Positions 1 to 5,644 of a DNA stretch of 8,356 nt are shown here, piece after piece. The stretch comes from Anaeromyxobacter dehalogenans (GTDB taxonomy: Bacteria > Myxococcota_A > UBA9042 > DTJE01). The notes below the pieces were generated by a model. That model made no database searches. It saw nothing but the letters and a program-made list of their open reading frames with translations, and had not been told where the DNA came from. The stretch is from positions 1-8,356 of the forward strand of contig DYKK01000140.1 of assembly GCA_020722625.1 (NCBI GenBank), read 5' to 3'. Within the stretch, counting starts at the first letter, position 1; each line of letters begins with the position of its first letter. Made by a program: the position numbers and the translations under genes.

Positions 1-1
1 A

Positions 2-22
2 GGCTGTGCCGGTGGCACAGCC
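2..22. repeat. Perfect 9-bp inverted repeat (hairpin) at left edge
   Basis: GGCTGTGCC and GGCACAGCC are perfect inverted repeats separated by the 3-nt loop GGT. No T-run follows on the plus strand (GATAGATGGGG comes next), so it is not a classical intrinsic terminator in that direction. It could be the 3' hairpin of an upstream gene lying off the window, or the end of a repeat element. The left context needed to decide is missing. Confidence 0.55.
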
Positions 23-117
23 GATAGATGGGGGGGCAAGTCGCGGCTGGCACGAGACCGCGACAAATCAAGGTGCTCCGTCTTTCTACCGAGATTGGGA
101 CGGTGCATCGTGGCCCG

Positions 118-146
118 TGGACCCGGCCGGCCCGCCGTGACATAAT
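118..146 (+). promoter_or_regulatory. Candidate sigma70-type promoter of the GH4 operon
   Basis: TGGACC (118-123, 4 of 6 to TTGACA) is followed after exactly 17 nt by CATAAT (141-146, 5 of 6 to TATAAT). CATAAT stands out in a region otherwise almost all G and C. Transcription would start near 153, leaving a leader of about 78 nt before the start codon at 231. The leader contains a short stem (GGCGTC 152-157 with GACGCC 163-168) of unclear meaning. No operator-like palindrome is obvious. Confidence 0.5.
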
Positions 147-230
147 CCGGGGGCGTCGCCCGGACGCCGCCCCGCCGGGGGGACGGGCGGGAGGCGGACG
201 GACCGCCGGGAGTGGGTGAGGAAGGTCCTC

Positions 231-1499
231 ATGAAGGTCGCGGTCATCGGCGGGGGGTCGTCGTACACCCCGGAACTGCTGGACGGGTTCATCGAGCGCG
301 AGCGCTCGCTCGGACTGCGGGAGGTGGTCCTGCACGACATCGCCCCGGAGCGGCTCGGGCCGGTCGCCGGATTCTGCCGCCGCATGGCCCGGCACCGGGG
401 GGCCGAGTTCCGCATCGTGGACACGCTCGACCTCGACGAGGCCCTGGCGGGCGCGGCCTTCGTCGTCACGCAGATCCGGGTGGGCGGCCAGGAGGCGCGT
501 CACCGCGACGAGGCCCGGGGCCTGCGCCTCGGCATCGTGGGTCAGGAGACCACGGGCGAGGGCGGGTTCGCGAAGGCGATCCGGACCATCCCCGTGGTGC
601 TGGACCTCGCGCGGCAGGTGCGGGAGCGGGCGCCCGGGGCGTGGGTCATCAACTTCACGAACCCCTCGGGCATCGTGACCGAGGCCCTGCTGCGCTTCGG
701 CCGGGTCCCGACCGTGGGCCTGTGCAACGTCCCCGCCGAGATGAAGATGGAGACCGCGGCGGCCCTCGGGGTGCCTCCCGAGGCCGTGGAACTCGACTAC
801 GTGGGGCTGAACCACCTGGGCTGGGTGCGGCGGATCCTGGTCCACGGCGAGGACATCACCGACAGGGTCCTTGGAGCCTTCCGGGGCGGGCGCGGCCCCA
901 AGAACGTCCCGGAGGTGGACTACGGGCCGGACTTCTTCGAGGCCCTCCCGATGATCCCGTCCCCGTACCTGCGCTACTACTACGCCACCGACGAGGTCCT
1001 GCGGGAACTCCAGGCCGCGCCGAAGACGAGGGCCCAGGTGGTGATGGAGATCGAGGAGGCCCTGTTCGCGTACTACCGGGACCCGGCCACGGTCGAGAAA
1101 CCGGCGCTCCTGTCGGAGCGCGGAGGCGCCTGGTATTCGCGCGTGGCCCTGGACGTGATCGAGGGGCTCCTGTCTCCCCGGCCGCGGAGGGAGGTCGTGA
1201 ACACCCTGAACCGGGGCGCGGTCCCGCAGGTCCCCGACGACGCGGTGGTCGAGGTCCGCGCCGACCTGTCGTCCCACGGCGTGGTGCCGGTCGGCGGCGG
1301 GCCGCTCCCGGAGGAGATCCTGGGGCTGATGCGCCAGGTCAAGGCCTACGAGCGCCTGACGATCGAGGCCGCGATCACGCGCTCGCGGGGCAAGGCCCTG
1401 GCCGCCCTGCTCGCGAATCCCCTGGTCCGGACGCTCGACAAGGCCCGGGCCGTGCTGGAGGACCTGATCGCGTGCGGCGATTTCGTTCCCGCGGAGTAA
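231..1499 (+). CDS. GH4 family glycosidase, 6-phospho-beta-glucosidase type
   Basis: This 422-residue protein is a family-4 glycoside hydrolase, a cytosolic NAD- and divalent-metal-dependent enzyme that cleaves by oxidising C3 and eliminating the aglycone rather than by simple hydrolysis. The N-terminal Rossmann motif is VIGGGSSYTPEL (5-16). QIRVGG (81-86) and GQETTGEGGF (104-113) match the 6-phospho-beta-glucosidase branch (BglT, LicH, ChbF). FTNPSG (142-147) is followed by the expected metal ligands Cys165 in LCNVP and His195 in LNHLGW. A tyrosine cluster RYYY (248-251) is where the catalytic base tyrosine lies. Length is normal for the family. The start at ATG 231 is preferred over GTG 216 because GAGGAAGG (218-225) sits 5 nt upstream. 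It is the first gene of a three-gene operon. Phospho-sugar specificity is inferred; no PTS gene is visible here. Confidence 0.88.
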   Translation: MKVAVIGGGSSYTPELLDGFIERERSLGLREVVLHDIAPERLGPVAGFCRRMARHRGAEFRIVDTLDLDEALAGAAFVVTQIRVGGQEARHRDEARGLRLGIVGQETTGEGGFAKAIRTIPVVLDLARQVRERAPGAWVINFTNPSGIVTEALLRFGRVPTVGLCNVPAEMKMETAAALGVPPEAVELDYVGLNHLGWVRRILVHGEDITDRVLGAFRGGRGPKNVPEVDYGPDFFEALPMIPSPYLRYYYATDEVLRELQAAPKTRAQVVMEIEEALFAYYRDPATVEKPALLSERGGAWYSRVALDVIEGLLSPRPRREVVNTLNRGAVPQVPDDAVVEVRADLSSHGVVPVGGGPLPEEILGLMRQVKAYERLTIEAAITRSRGKALAALLANPLVRTLDKARAVLEDLIACGDFVPAE

Positions 1500-1502
1500 G
1501 CG

Positions 1503-2747
1503 ATGGACAAACTGGCCCTGTTCGGCGGCACCCCGGTGCGCACCCGCCCGTTCGCCCCGTGGCCCGAGTACGACGACCGGGAGCGGCGATACCTGATGGA
1601 GGCCCTGGAGTCCCGCAACTGGGGCGGGTTTCCCTTCCCCTCCCCGCTCGCCGCGGAGGTAGGTCGTGCTTTCGCTGAATATCATGATGCGAAATATGGG
1701 ATCCTGTGCGCGAACGGGTCGGTGACGCTCGAGACCGCCCTTCGCGCGGCCGGGATCCGCGCGGGGGACGAGGTGATCGTCCCGGCCTACACGTGGATCG
1801 CGACCGCGGCGTGCGCGGTCCACCTGAACGCGGTCCCCGTGTTCGTGGACGTCGAGCCCCGGAACTACTGCATGGACCCGGCGGCCGTCGAGGCTGCGAT
1901 CACGCCCCGCACGCGCGCGGTCATCCCGGTCCACCTCGGGTCGTCGGTGGCGGACCTGGACCGGATCCTCGAGATCGCGAGGAAGCACGACCTCATCGTC
2001 ATCGAGGACTGCGCGCACGCCCACGGGGCGGCGTGGCGCGGCCGCGGCGTCGGGTCGTGGGGCGACTTCGGTTCGTTTTCGTTTCAATCTTCGAAACTGA
2101 TGACGTCCGGTGAGGGTGGGGCGCTCATCACCTCGTCCGACGAATACGCGAAGAAGTGCATGAGCCTCGTCAACTGCGGTCGCAAGGAGCCAGGCTACGA
2201 CGACTTCGAGGGCTTCCTCTTCGGGTGGAACAACCGCCTGTCCGACCTCCAGGTCGCGGTCCTCAAGGCGCAGATCGAGAGGCTTCCCGAGGCGACGCTG
2301 CGGCGGGCGCAGATGGTCGGGTACTTCCGGGACCTGCTCCACGCGGAGGTCCCGGGCATCCGCGTGCTGGAGCGCGACGAGCGCATCACCTCGATCGCGG
2401 CGTACCAGGTCGTGATGCGGTACGACCCCGAGGCCTTCGGGGGGCTGCATCGGGACCGCTTCCTCGAGGCCCTGCGGGCCGAGGGCGTGGACCTGGATGG
2501 CCCATTCTACGTCCCGATCTACCAGAGCCCGCTCTTCAACGCGCGCAGCGACGAGTGGCCCCTGCTGCGCGAGCGCTACGGCGACGGGGTCCTCGGGGCC
2601 GACCTGCACTGCCCGGTGACCGAGAAGGCGGCCTACGAGGAGGCGATCTGGATGCACTACCCGTCCCTGATGGGGACCCGCGGGGACATCGAGGACATCA
2701 TCGCGGCCATGGACAAGGTCCGGCGGCACGCAGCGGACCTCCGGTGA
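1503..2747 (+). CDS. DegT/DnrJ/EryC1/StrS-family PLP aminotransferase (StsC/AHBA-synthase-like)
   Basis: The 414-residue protein is a fold-type I PLP aminotransferase of the family that aminates keto sugars and inososes, usually from glutamate or glutamine. FGGTPVR (7-13) is the N-terminal signature of the StsC/RifK-like branch. NGSVTLE (71-77) binds the cofactor phosphate, and YTW (96-98) stacks on the ring. IEDCAHAHG (167-175) supplies Asp169 to the pyridine nitrogen, and Lys198 in SFQSSKLMTSGEGG forms the Schiff base. WNNRLSDLQ (242-250) is the usual downstream motif. All catalytic residues are present, so it should be active. It starts 3 nt after the GH4 stop, and its GGAG ribosome site (1493-1496) lies inside the last GH4 codons, implying translational coupling. 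Two short stretches use A/T-ending codons unlike the rest. The amino acceptor is unknown; scyllo-inosose or a 3-keto sugar are candidates. Confidence 0.88.
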   Translation: MDKLALFGGTPVRTRPFAPWPEYDDRERRYLMEALESRNWGGFPFPSPLAAEVGRAFAEYHDAKYGILCANGSVTLETALRAAGIRAGDEVIVPAYTWIATAACAVHLNAVPVFVDVEPRNYCMDPAAVEAAITPRTRAVIPVHLGSSVADLDRILEIARKHDLIVIEDCAHAHGAAWRGRGVGSWGDFGSFSFQSSKLMTSGEGGALITSSDEYAKKCMSLVNCGRKEPGYDDFEGFLFGWNNRLSDLQVAVLKAQIERLPEATLRRAQMVGYFRDLLHAEVPGIRVLERDERITSIAAYQVVMRYDPEAFGGLHRDRFLEALRAEGVDLDGPFYVPIYQSPLFNARSDEWPLLRERYGDGVLGADLHCPVTEKAAYEEAIWMHYPSLMGTRGDIEDIIAAMDKVRRHAADLR

Positions 2748-2769
2748 CATGGCCCGGGGAGGCAGGACC

Positions 2770-3882
2770 ATGAGCGAGGCCAGGATCGGCGTCGGCATCG
2801 TGGGGAGCGGGTTCATCGCCAAGGTCCACCTGGACGCGATCCGCCGGAGCCCGGACCTGGCGGACGTGGTGGCGGTCGCGGACGTGGACGAGTCGCGCGG
2901 ACAGGCCTTCGCCGAGGCCCACGACGTCCCGAAATTCTACCCGGACCATCGGGCCATGCTCGAGGACCCGGCGGTGCACGCGGTGGTCGTCGGGGTCCCG
3001 AACTTCCTCCACCACCCCGTCACGATGGATGCCTTGCGCGCGGGGCGGCACGTGATCTGCGAGAAGCCGCTGGCCCTGTCCCTGCGCCAGGCCCGCGAGA
3101 TGACGGACGAGGCGAGGCGGCGGGGGCTCACGCTCGCGTACGCCGAGGAACTCTGCTTCGTGCCAAAGTTCGAGCGGGCCAGGGAACTCGCGCGCAGCGG
3201 CGGGATCGGCAAGCCGTACCTGGTGCGCCAGTGCGAGAAGCACGCGGGTCCGTACTCGCCCTGGTTCTTCAAGGAGGAGGAGGCGGGAGGCGGCATCCTG
3301 ATGGACATGGGGTGCCACTCGATCTCGTGCATCCGGTGGGTCCTCGACAAGCCGCGGGTCCGGGCGGTGCAGGCCTTCATGGGCACGTTCCTTCACGGGG
3401 AGGTCACGAAGGAAGAGGACCACGTGGTCATCCTCCTGGAGTTCGAGGACGGGAGCGTGGGGCAGGCGGAGTCGTCGTGGGCCCTGAAGGGGGGCATGGA
3501 CTCGACCCTGGAGGTCTTCGGGACCGGCGGGGTCGTCGTCGCGGACCTCCTGAAGGGCATGGGGCTTCGCGCCTTCTCCGAGCCCGGGTTCCCCGAGATG
3601 GGGGACCCCAACCAGGGATGGGTCTTCCCGGACTACGAGTGGCTGTGGAACAACGGCTACCCCCAGGAGGACCGCCACTTCCTGGAGTGCATGCGGTCCG
3701 GGCAGACCCCGCGCGAGAGCGGCGAGGACGGCATCGAGGTCCTGGAGGTCATCCTGGCCGCCTACCACAGCGCGGGGATCGGGCGGAAAGTCGTCCTGCC
3801 GTTCCGTCCGGCGGACGTGGACGTCCCGGTCCGCCTGTGGCAGCACCCGCGGCCGGACCTGGGACCGGGACCGATCGAGTGA
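2770..3882 (+). CDS. Gfo/Idh/MocA-family NAD(P)-dependent oxidoreductase
   Basis: This 370-residue dehydrogenase belongs to the family that oxidises sugar or cyclitol hydroxyls (inositol 2-dehydrogenase, glucose-6-phosphate 3-dehydrogenase NtdC and relatives). The Rossmann motif GIVGSGFIAKVH is at 9-20. Acidic residues Asp38 and Asp40 at the end of strand beta-2 favour NAD over NADP. EKP (98-100) supplies Lys99. LMDMGCHSIS (177-186) gives Asp179 and His183 with the D-x3-H spacing of B. subtilis inositol dehydrogenase. The usual second aspartate of D-x-G-x-H-x2-D is Ser186 here. The C-terminal alpha/beta domain follows, with an aromatic stretch around PDYEWLWNNGYPQEDRHF. ATG 2770 is chosen because GGGGAGG (2756-2762) lies 7 nt upstream; ATG 2749 has no comparable site. 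It begins 22 nt after the aminotransferase stop and is probably its partner, making or consuming the keto intermediate. The substrate is not readable. Confidence 0.87.
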   Translation: MSEARIGVGIVGSGFIAKVHLDAIRRSPDLADVVAVADVDESRGQAFAEAHDVPKFYPDHRAMLEDPAVHAVVVGVPNFLHHPVTMDALRAGRHVICEKPLALSLRQAREMTDEARRRGLTLAYAEELCFVPKFERARELARSGGIGKPYLVRQCEKHAGPYSPWFFKEEEAGGGILMDMGCHSISCIRWVLDKPRVRAVQAFMGTFLHGEVTKEEDHVVILLEFEDGSVGQAESSWALKGGMDSTLEVFGTGGVVVADLLKGMGLRAFSEPGFPEMGDPNQGWVFPDYEWLWNNGYPQEDRHFLECMRSGQTPRESGEDGIEVLEVILAAYHSAGIGRKVVLPFRPADVDVPVRLWQHPRPDLGPGPIE

Positions 3883-3904
3883 CCGGCGCGCCAAGACCCT
3901 TTCC

Positions 3905-3928
3905 TTGACTCGGGGGTTGTGCTAGCGT
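3905..3928 (+). promoter_or_regulatory. Weak candidate promoter upstream of the sigma-like gene
   Basis: TTGACT (3905-3910) resembles a -35 box and TGCTAGCGT (3920-3928) resembles an extended -10 (TG-n-TAGCGT), but they are only 12 nt apart, against the usual 16-18. The site lies 27 nt before the next gene's start, where a promoter would be expected. Either an activator compensates for the short spacer, only the extended -10 is real, or the resemblance is chance. Confidence 0.25.
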
Positions 3929-3955
3929 TGCGGCCAACCTCCCGCGGGACGGGGC

Positions 3956-4471
3956 ATGGACCCGAAGGGGAAACCGCCTGGACAGCCGTTCGGTCGAGAC
4001 CGCCGCGCGGCGCGTCGCCCGGTTCAGCGCCGCACGCGCACGATTCCGGCGCGTCGCCTCAGCAAGGTGGATTTCTCGGACGGGATCGAGGTGGACGAGC
4101 GCCTGGACGAGATCCGTCCGAAGACGCGGGGCGACTGCCTGCACGGCCCGCGCCCCTGCCCGTGGGTCGGGTGCAAGTACCACCTGTACCTGGACATCAA
4201 CCCGAGGACCGGGTCCATCAAGCTGAACTTCCCGGACATCGAGCCGTGGGAGATGGAGGATTCGTGCGTCCTCGACCTCGCCGACCGTGGGTCGGTCACC
4301 CTCGAGGACGTGGGCCGCATCATGAACCTGACCCGCGAGCGCATCCGGCAACTGGAGGCCCTCGCCTCGGAAAAGGTCCGCCAGTCCCGACTCGCGGTGG
4401 AGTACCGCGACTACCTCCTGGAAAAGAAACCCGAGGACGACACGGACCCCGTGAAACGCCGCGGCCCCTGA
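3956..4471 (+). CDS. Small sigma-70 region 4-like DNA-binding protein with a cysteine cluster
   Basis: The 171-residue protein ends in a sigma-region-4-type helix-turn-helix: VTLEDVGRIMNLTRERIRQLE (114-134), where TRERIRQLE is the classical -35 recognition-helix signature. Sigma regions 2 and 3 are absent, so it is not a complete sigma factor. The first 40 residues are basic, probably disordered and possibly nucleic-acid binding. The middle carries Cys61, Cys68 and Cys73 in C-x6-C-PW-x2-C followed by KYHLYLD, then LNFPDIEPWEMEDSC with Cys104. The cysteines could hold a metal or Fe-S centre. I recall similar hypothetical proteins, with the same CPW/CRYHLYLD and NFPD-EPWE motifs, in Myxococcota-type genomes; no function is established as far as I know. 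It follows the operon by 73 nt on the same strand. The upstream ribosome site (GGGACGGGG) is poor. A transcriptional regulator or RNA-polymerase accessory factor is the likeliest role. Confidence 0.72.
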   Translation: MDPKGKPPGQPFGRDRRAARRPVQRRTRTIPARRLSKVDFSDGIEVDERLDEIRPKTRGDCLHGPRPCPWVGCKYHLYLDINPRTGSIKLNFPDIEPWEMEDSCVLDLADRGSVTLEDVGRIMNLTRERIRQLEALASEKVRQSRLAVEYRDYLLEKKPEDDTDPVKRRGP

Positions 4472-4496
4472 CGGCCTCCGGGGGGCGGCTTCATTT
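4458..4496 (+). terminator. Terminator-like hairpin at the end of the sigma-like gene
   Basis: GCCGC (4458-4462) pairs with GCGGC (4485-4489), and CCCC (4465-4468) pairs with the adjoining G-run (4480-4484), leaving a 2-nt bulge. The stem is followed by TTCATTT (4490-4496), a short imperfect U-tract. It spans the stop codon at 4469-4471. Strength is uncertain because the U-tract is interrupted. Confidence 0.4.
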
Positions 4497-4601
4497 GAGG
4501 ATCGCGACTTCGTCTCTTCGTGGTTCCCCCGGAGACGCGAGCGCCGCTCGCGCCGCCTGCGACCGATCTGCAAGATAACCACGGACTTCCAGGCGAGGTC
4601 G

Positions 4602-4665
4602 TGACAGTGGACAGGTTCAGGCGACAGGGGACAGTGGCAGCGGGCAGTGACAGTGGCAGTGGCAG
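4602..4665. repeat. Degenerate CAG-rich short tandem tract
   Basis: From 4602 the sequence repeats a loose 6-8 nt unit of the form GRCAGTG (GACAGTG, GACAGGG, GGCAGC, GGCAGT). CAG recurs about every 6-8 bases up to GGCAGA. A shorter version occurs at about 4769-4815, before the second copy of the long repeat. The unit length varies, so it is not a clean microsatellite. Confidence 0.6.
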
Positions 4666-4734
4666 ACCCACGTTGGTCGCAATGAGCGGCGCATGACGAC
4701 GCAGCCACGTCCACCCCGACCCCGGATCCCGGAC
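4649..4734 (+). repeat. 86-bp direct repeat, copy 1
   Basis: Positions 4649-4734 match 4800-4885 with one mismatch (C4716 against G4867), at an offset of 151 bp. The copy runs from GACAGTGGCAGTGGCAG through a unique core (about 4666-4715, with ACCCACGTTGGTCGC near its start) into the heptamer array. The core contains CCACGT at both ends (4668-4673 and 4705-4710). Confidence 0.9.
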
Positions 4735-4764
4735 GCCGGATCCCGGATCCCGGACGCCGGATCC
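4723..4764 (+). repeat. Heptamer tandem array 1 (six units of CGGAySC type)
   Basis: Six consecutive 7-bp units: CGGATCC, CGGACGC, CGGATCC, CGGATCC, CGGACGC, CGGATCC. The array then degrades into CGGGGCAGG. Units share CGGA and a final C; only positions 5 and 6 vary. Confidence 0.85.
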
Positions 4765-4799
4765 CGGGGCAGGTTCAGTGGGCAGGCTCAGTGACAGGG

Positions 4800-4885
4800 G
4801 ACAGTGGCAGTGGCAGACCCACGTTGGTCGCAATGAGCGGCGCATGACGACGCAGCCACGTCCACCGCGACCCCGGATCCCGGAC
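4800..4885 (+). repeat. 86-bp direct repeat, copy 2
   Basis: This is the second copy of the 4649-4734 sequence, with one mismatch. It is again preceded by a CAG-rich segment (GACAGGGGACAGTGGCAG spans its junction) and again followed by a heptamer array, so the duplicated unit is the whole CAG-tract/core/heptamer arrangement. The two copies diverge only inside the heptamer arrays. Confidence 0.9.
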
Positions 4886-4915
4886 CCCGGACCCCGGATC
4901 CCGGACGCCGGACGC
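4874..4915 (+). repeat. Heptamer tandem array 2 (six units)
   Basis: Six consecutive 7-bp units: CGGATCC, CGGACCC, CGGACCC, CGGATCC, CGGACGC, CGGACGC. The unit type, unit number and position after the core are the same as in array 1, but the order of variants differs. This suggests shuffling or independent drift of the array since duplication. Confidence 0.85.
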
Positions 4916-5031
4916 CCGCCACGACCGGCAATCGTGGCGGCGAAATCGCGGCGGCGGATCGGGGTGGTCCGGCCCACCCACGGGATGCCGGATGTTTCGG
5001 TACACAATCCCCCGGGACTCGCAGAGGCGTC

Positions 5032-5045
5032 TGGGCGGGCGCCCA
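5032..5045 (-). terminator. Short GC hairpin downstream of the coiled-coil gene
   Basis: TGGGC-GGGC-GCCCA forms a 5-bp stem with a 4-nt loop, 7 nt beyond the stop codon of the minus-strand gene. No U-tract follows on the minus strand, so terminator function is only suggested by position. Confidence 0.25.
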
Positions 5046-5051
5046 CGGAAT

Positions 5052-5429
5052 TCATCGCGCCTTTGGGGGTCGTTTCGCGGTCTTCTTTGGCATGGGGGCA
5101 GGCTCGGGGTTCGCCGCGGGGGCGGCCGCCGGAGGGGCCTCCCGGGCCGCCTCCTGTGCGCGGACCTGCGCCTTCAGGCGTTCGACCTCGGCCTCGAGTT
5201 CCTTGACCACCGCGCGCAGGGAGGTCAGCTCGTCTCGCGTGACCAGTTCGAGGGTGCGCGCCACGAGCCTGACCTGGGCCTCGATGTTCTGTCGCATGTC
5301 GGCCTGGAGGTTCAGGGCCTGGGTCAGGAGCGCCTGCACCTGGGGGTTCGTCACCACCTTCAGGGCGATCGGCGAGAACCTCTCCAGCACGGCCTTCAGG
5401 ACCACATCCCGCCAGATGTCCAGCATCAT
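5052..5429 (-). CDS. Small UbiK/BMFP-like coiled-coil protein
   Basis: This is a 125-residue protein with no signal peptide. Residues 1-50 are mostly amphipathic helix (WRDVVLKAVLERFSPIALKVV, then NPQVQALLTQALNLQADM). Residues 50-92 form a predicted coiled coil in which VARTLELVTRDELTSLRAVV and ELEAEVERLKAQV resemble the LVSREEFD and trimeric coiled-coil end of UbiK/BMFP (COG2960) proteins. Those assist ubiquinone synthesis or membrane fusion in proteobacteria. The tail is Ala/Pro-rich and then basic (PKKTAKRPPKAR). A phasin-like or structural role is an alternative. The start at 5429 is chosen because AGGAGGT lies 6 nt upstream (5436-5442). A longer reading to 5537 would run across the gene's own -35 box and has no ribosome site. 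ATG 5426 directly follows and is also possible. It is transcribed divergently from GAPDH. Confidence 0.68.
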   Translation of the reverse strand: MMLDIWRDVVLKAVLERFSPIALKVVTNPQVQALLTQALNLQADMRQNIEAQVRLVARTLELVTRDELTSLRAVVKELEAEVERLKAQVRAQEAAREAPPAAAPAANPEPAPMPKKTAKRPPKAR

Positions 5430-5496
5430 CCGTCCACCTCCTCCAGTGAGAAGCCGACCCCCGCGGCCCGCAAGGACCCGCCGAAGCCGTGGGGTC

Positions 5497-5525
5497 ATCA
5501 TGGCCGCAGAACCCTTGCGTGTCAA
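5497..5525 (-). promoter_or_regulatory. Promoter of the coiled-coil gene (minus strand)
   Basis: On the minus strand, a perfect TTGACA (5525-5520) is followed after 17 nt by CATGAT (5502-5497, 4 of 6 to TATAAT). Transcription would begin near 5490, giving a leader of about 60 nt before the start at 5429. The site supports the shorter start for that gene. Confidence 0.55.
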
Positions 5526-5547
5526 CCTCGGTTCCACGCCGTTCTCA

Positions 5548-5575
5548 TTGACATCCCGGTCACGCGGAATACGAT
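5548..5575 (+). promoter_or_regulatory. Promoter of GAPDH
   Basis: A perfect TTGACA (5548-5553) is followed after 16 nt by TACGAT (5570-5575, 4 of 6 to TATAAT). Transcription would begin near 5582, about 60 nt before the start codon. Its -35 box lies 22 bp from the -35 box of the divergent promoter. Confidence 0.6.
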
Positions 5576-5588
5576 CCGTCCGTCGTCC

Positions 5589-5600
5589 CCGACCGGTCGG
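5589..5600. promoter_or_regulatory. 12-bp perfect palindrome in the GAPDH leader
   Basis: CCGACCGGTCGG is a perfect 12-bp palindrome just downstream of the predicted GAPDH start of transcription. Its position would suit a repressor operator. In GC-rich DNA such a palindrome can also arise by chance, and no second copy was found near the other promoters. Confidence 0.3.
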
Positions 5601-5644
5601 AGACGGCGACTGGACACTCGATTCCTCGGTGGAGGGAAGGGACG

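Larger units (their letters stand above)
4472..5051. other. 580-bp gene-free region with repeats
   Basis: No convincing gene lies here. Open frames crossing it consist of low-complexity repeats (Gly-Ser-Gly-Ile-Arg-type on the minus strand) and none has a ribosome site. It holds CAG-rich tracts, an 86-bp direct repeat present twice and two heptamer arrays, described separately. No tRNA or rRNA pattern was seen. It separates the plus-strand sigma-like gene from the converging coiled-coil gene. Confidence 0.7.

Noticed and set aside
212..1678. A 488-residue open frame overlapping the GH4 gene in another plus-strand frame
   Set aside because: The translation is almost entirely Gly, Arg, Pro and Ala with no domain. 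This is the usual shadow of a GC-rich gene; the real GH4 frame has all family motifs.
2698..3894. A 398-residue minus-strand open frame opposite the oxidoreductase
   Set aside because: It is the antisense of a gene with clear Gfo/Idh motifs, has no recognisable domain and no ribosome site, and reflects strong G/C bias at third positions.
4649..4915. CRISPR array
   Set aside because: There are only two copies of an 86-bp repeat, far longer than CRISPR repeats, with no spacers of regular size and no cas genes.
4411..5055. A 214-residue minus-strand open frame through the repeat region
   Set aside because: It encodes repeated Gly-Ser-Gly-Ile-Arg-type peptide from the heptamers and Cys/Pro/Leu runs from the CAG tract. 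There is no ribosome site, and the direct repeats explain its length.
5430..5537. N-terminal extension of the coiled-coil gene to a start at 5537
   Set aside because: It would overlap the gene's own TTGACA -35 box; a strong AGGAGGT lies just before the start at 5429, and the extra residues are Arg/Gly-rich without character.
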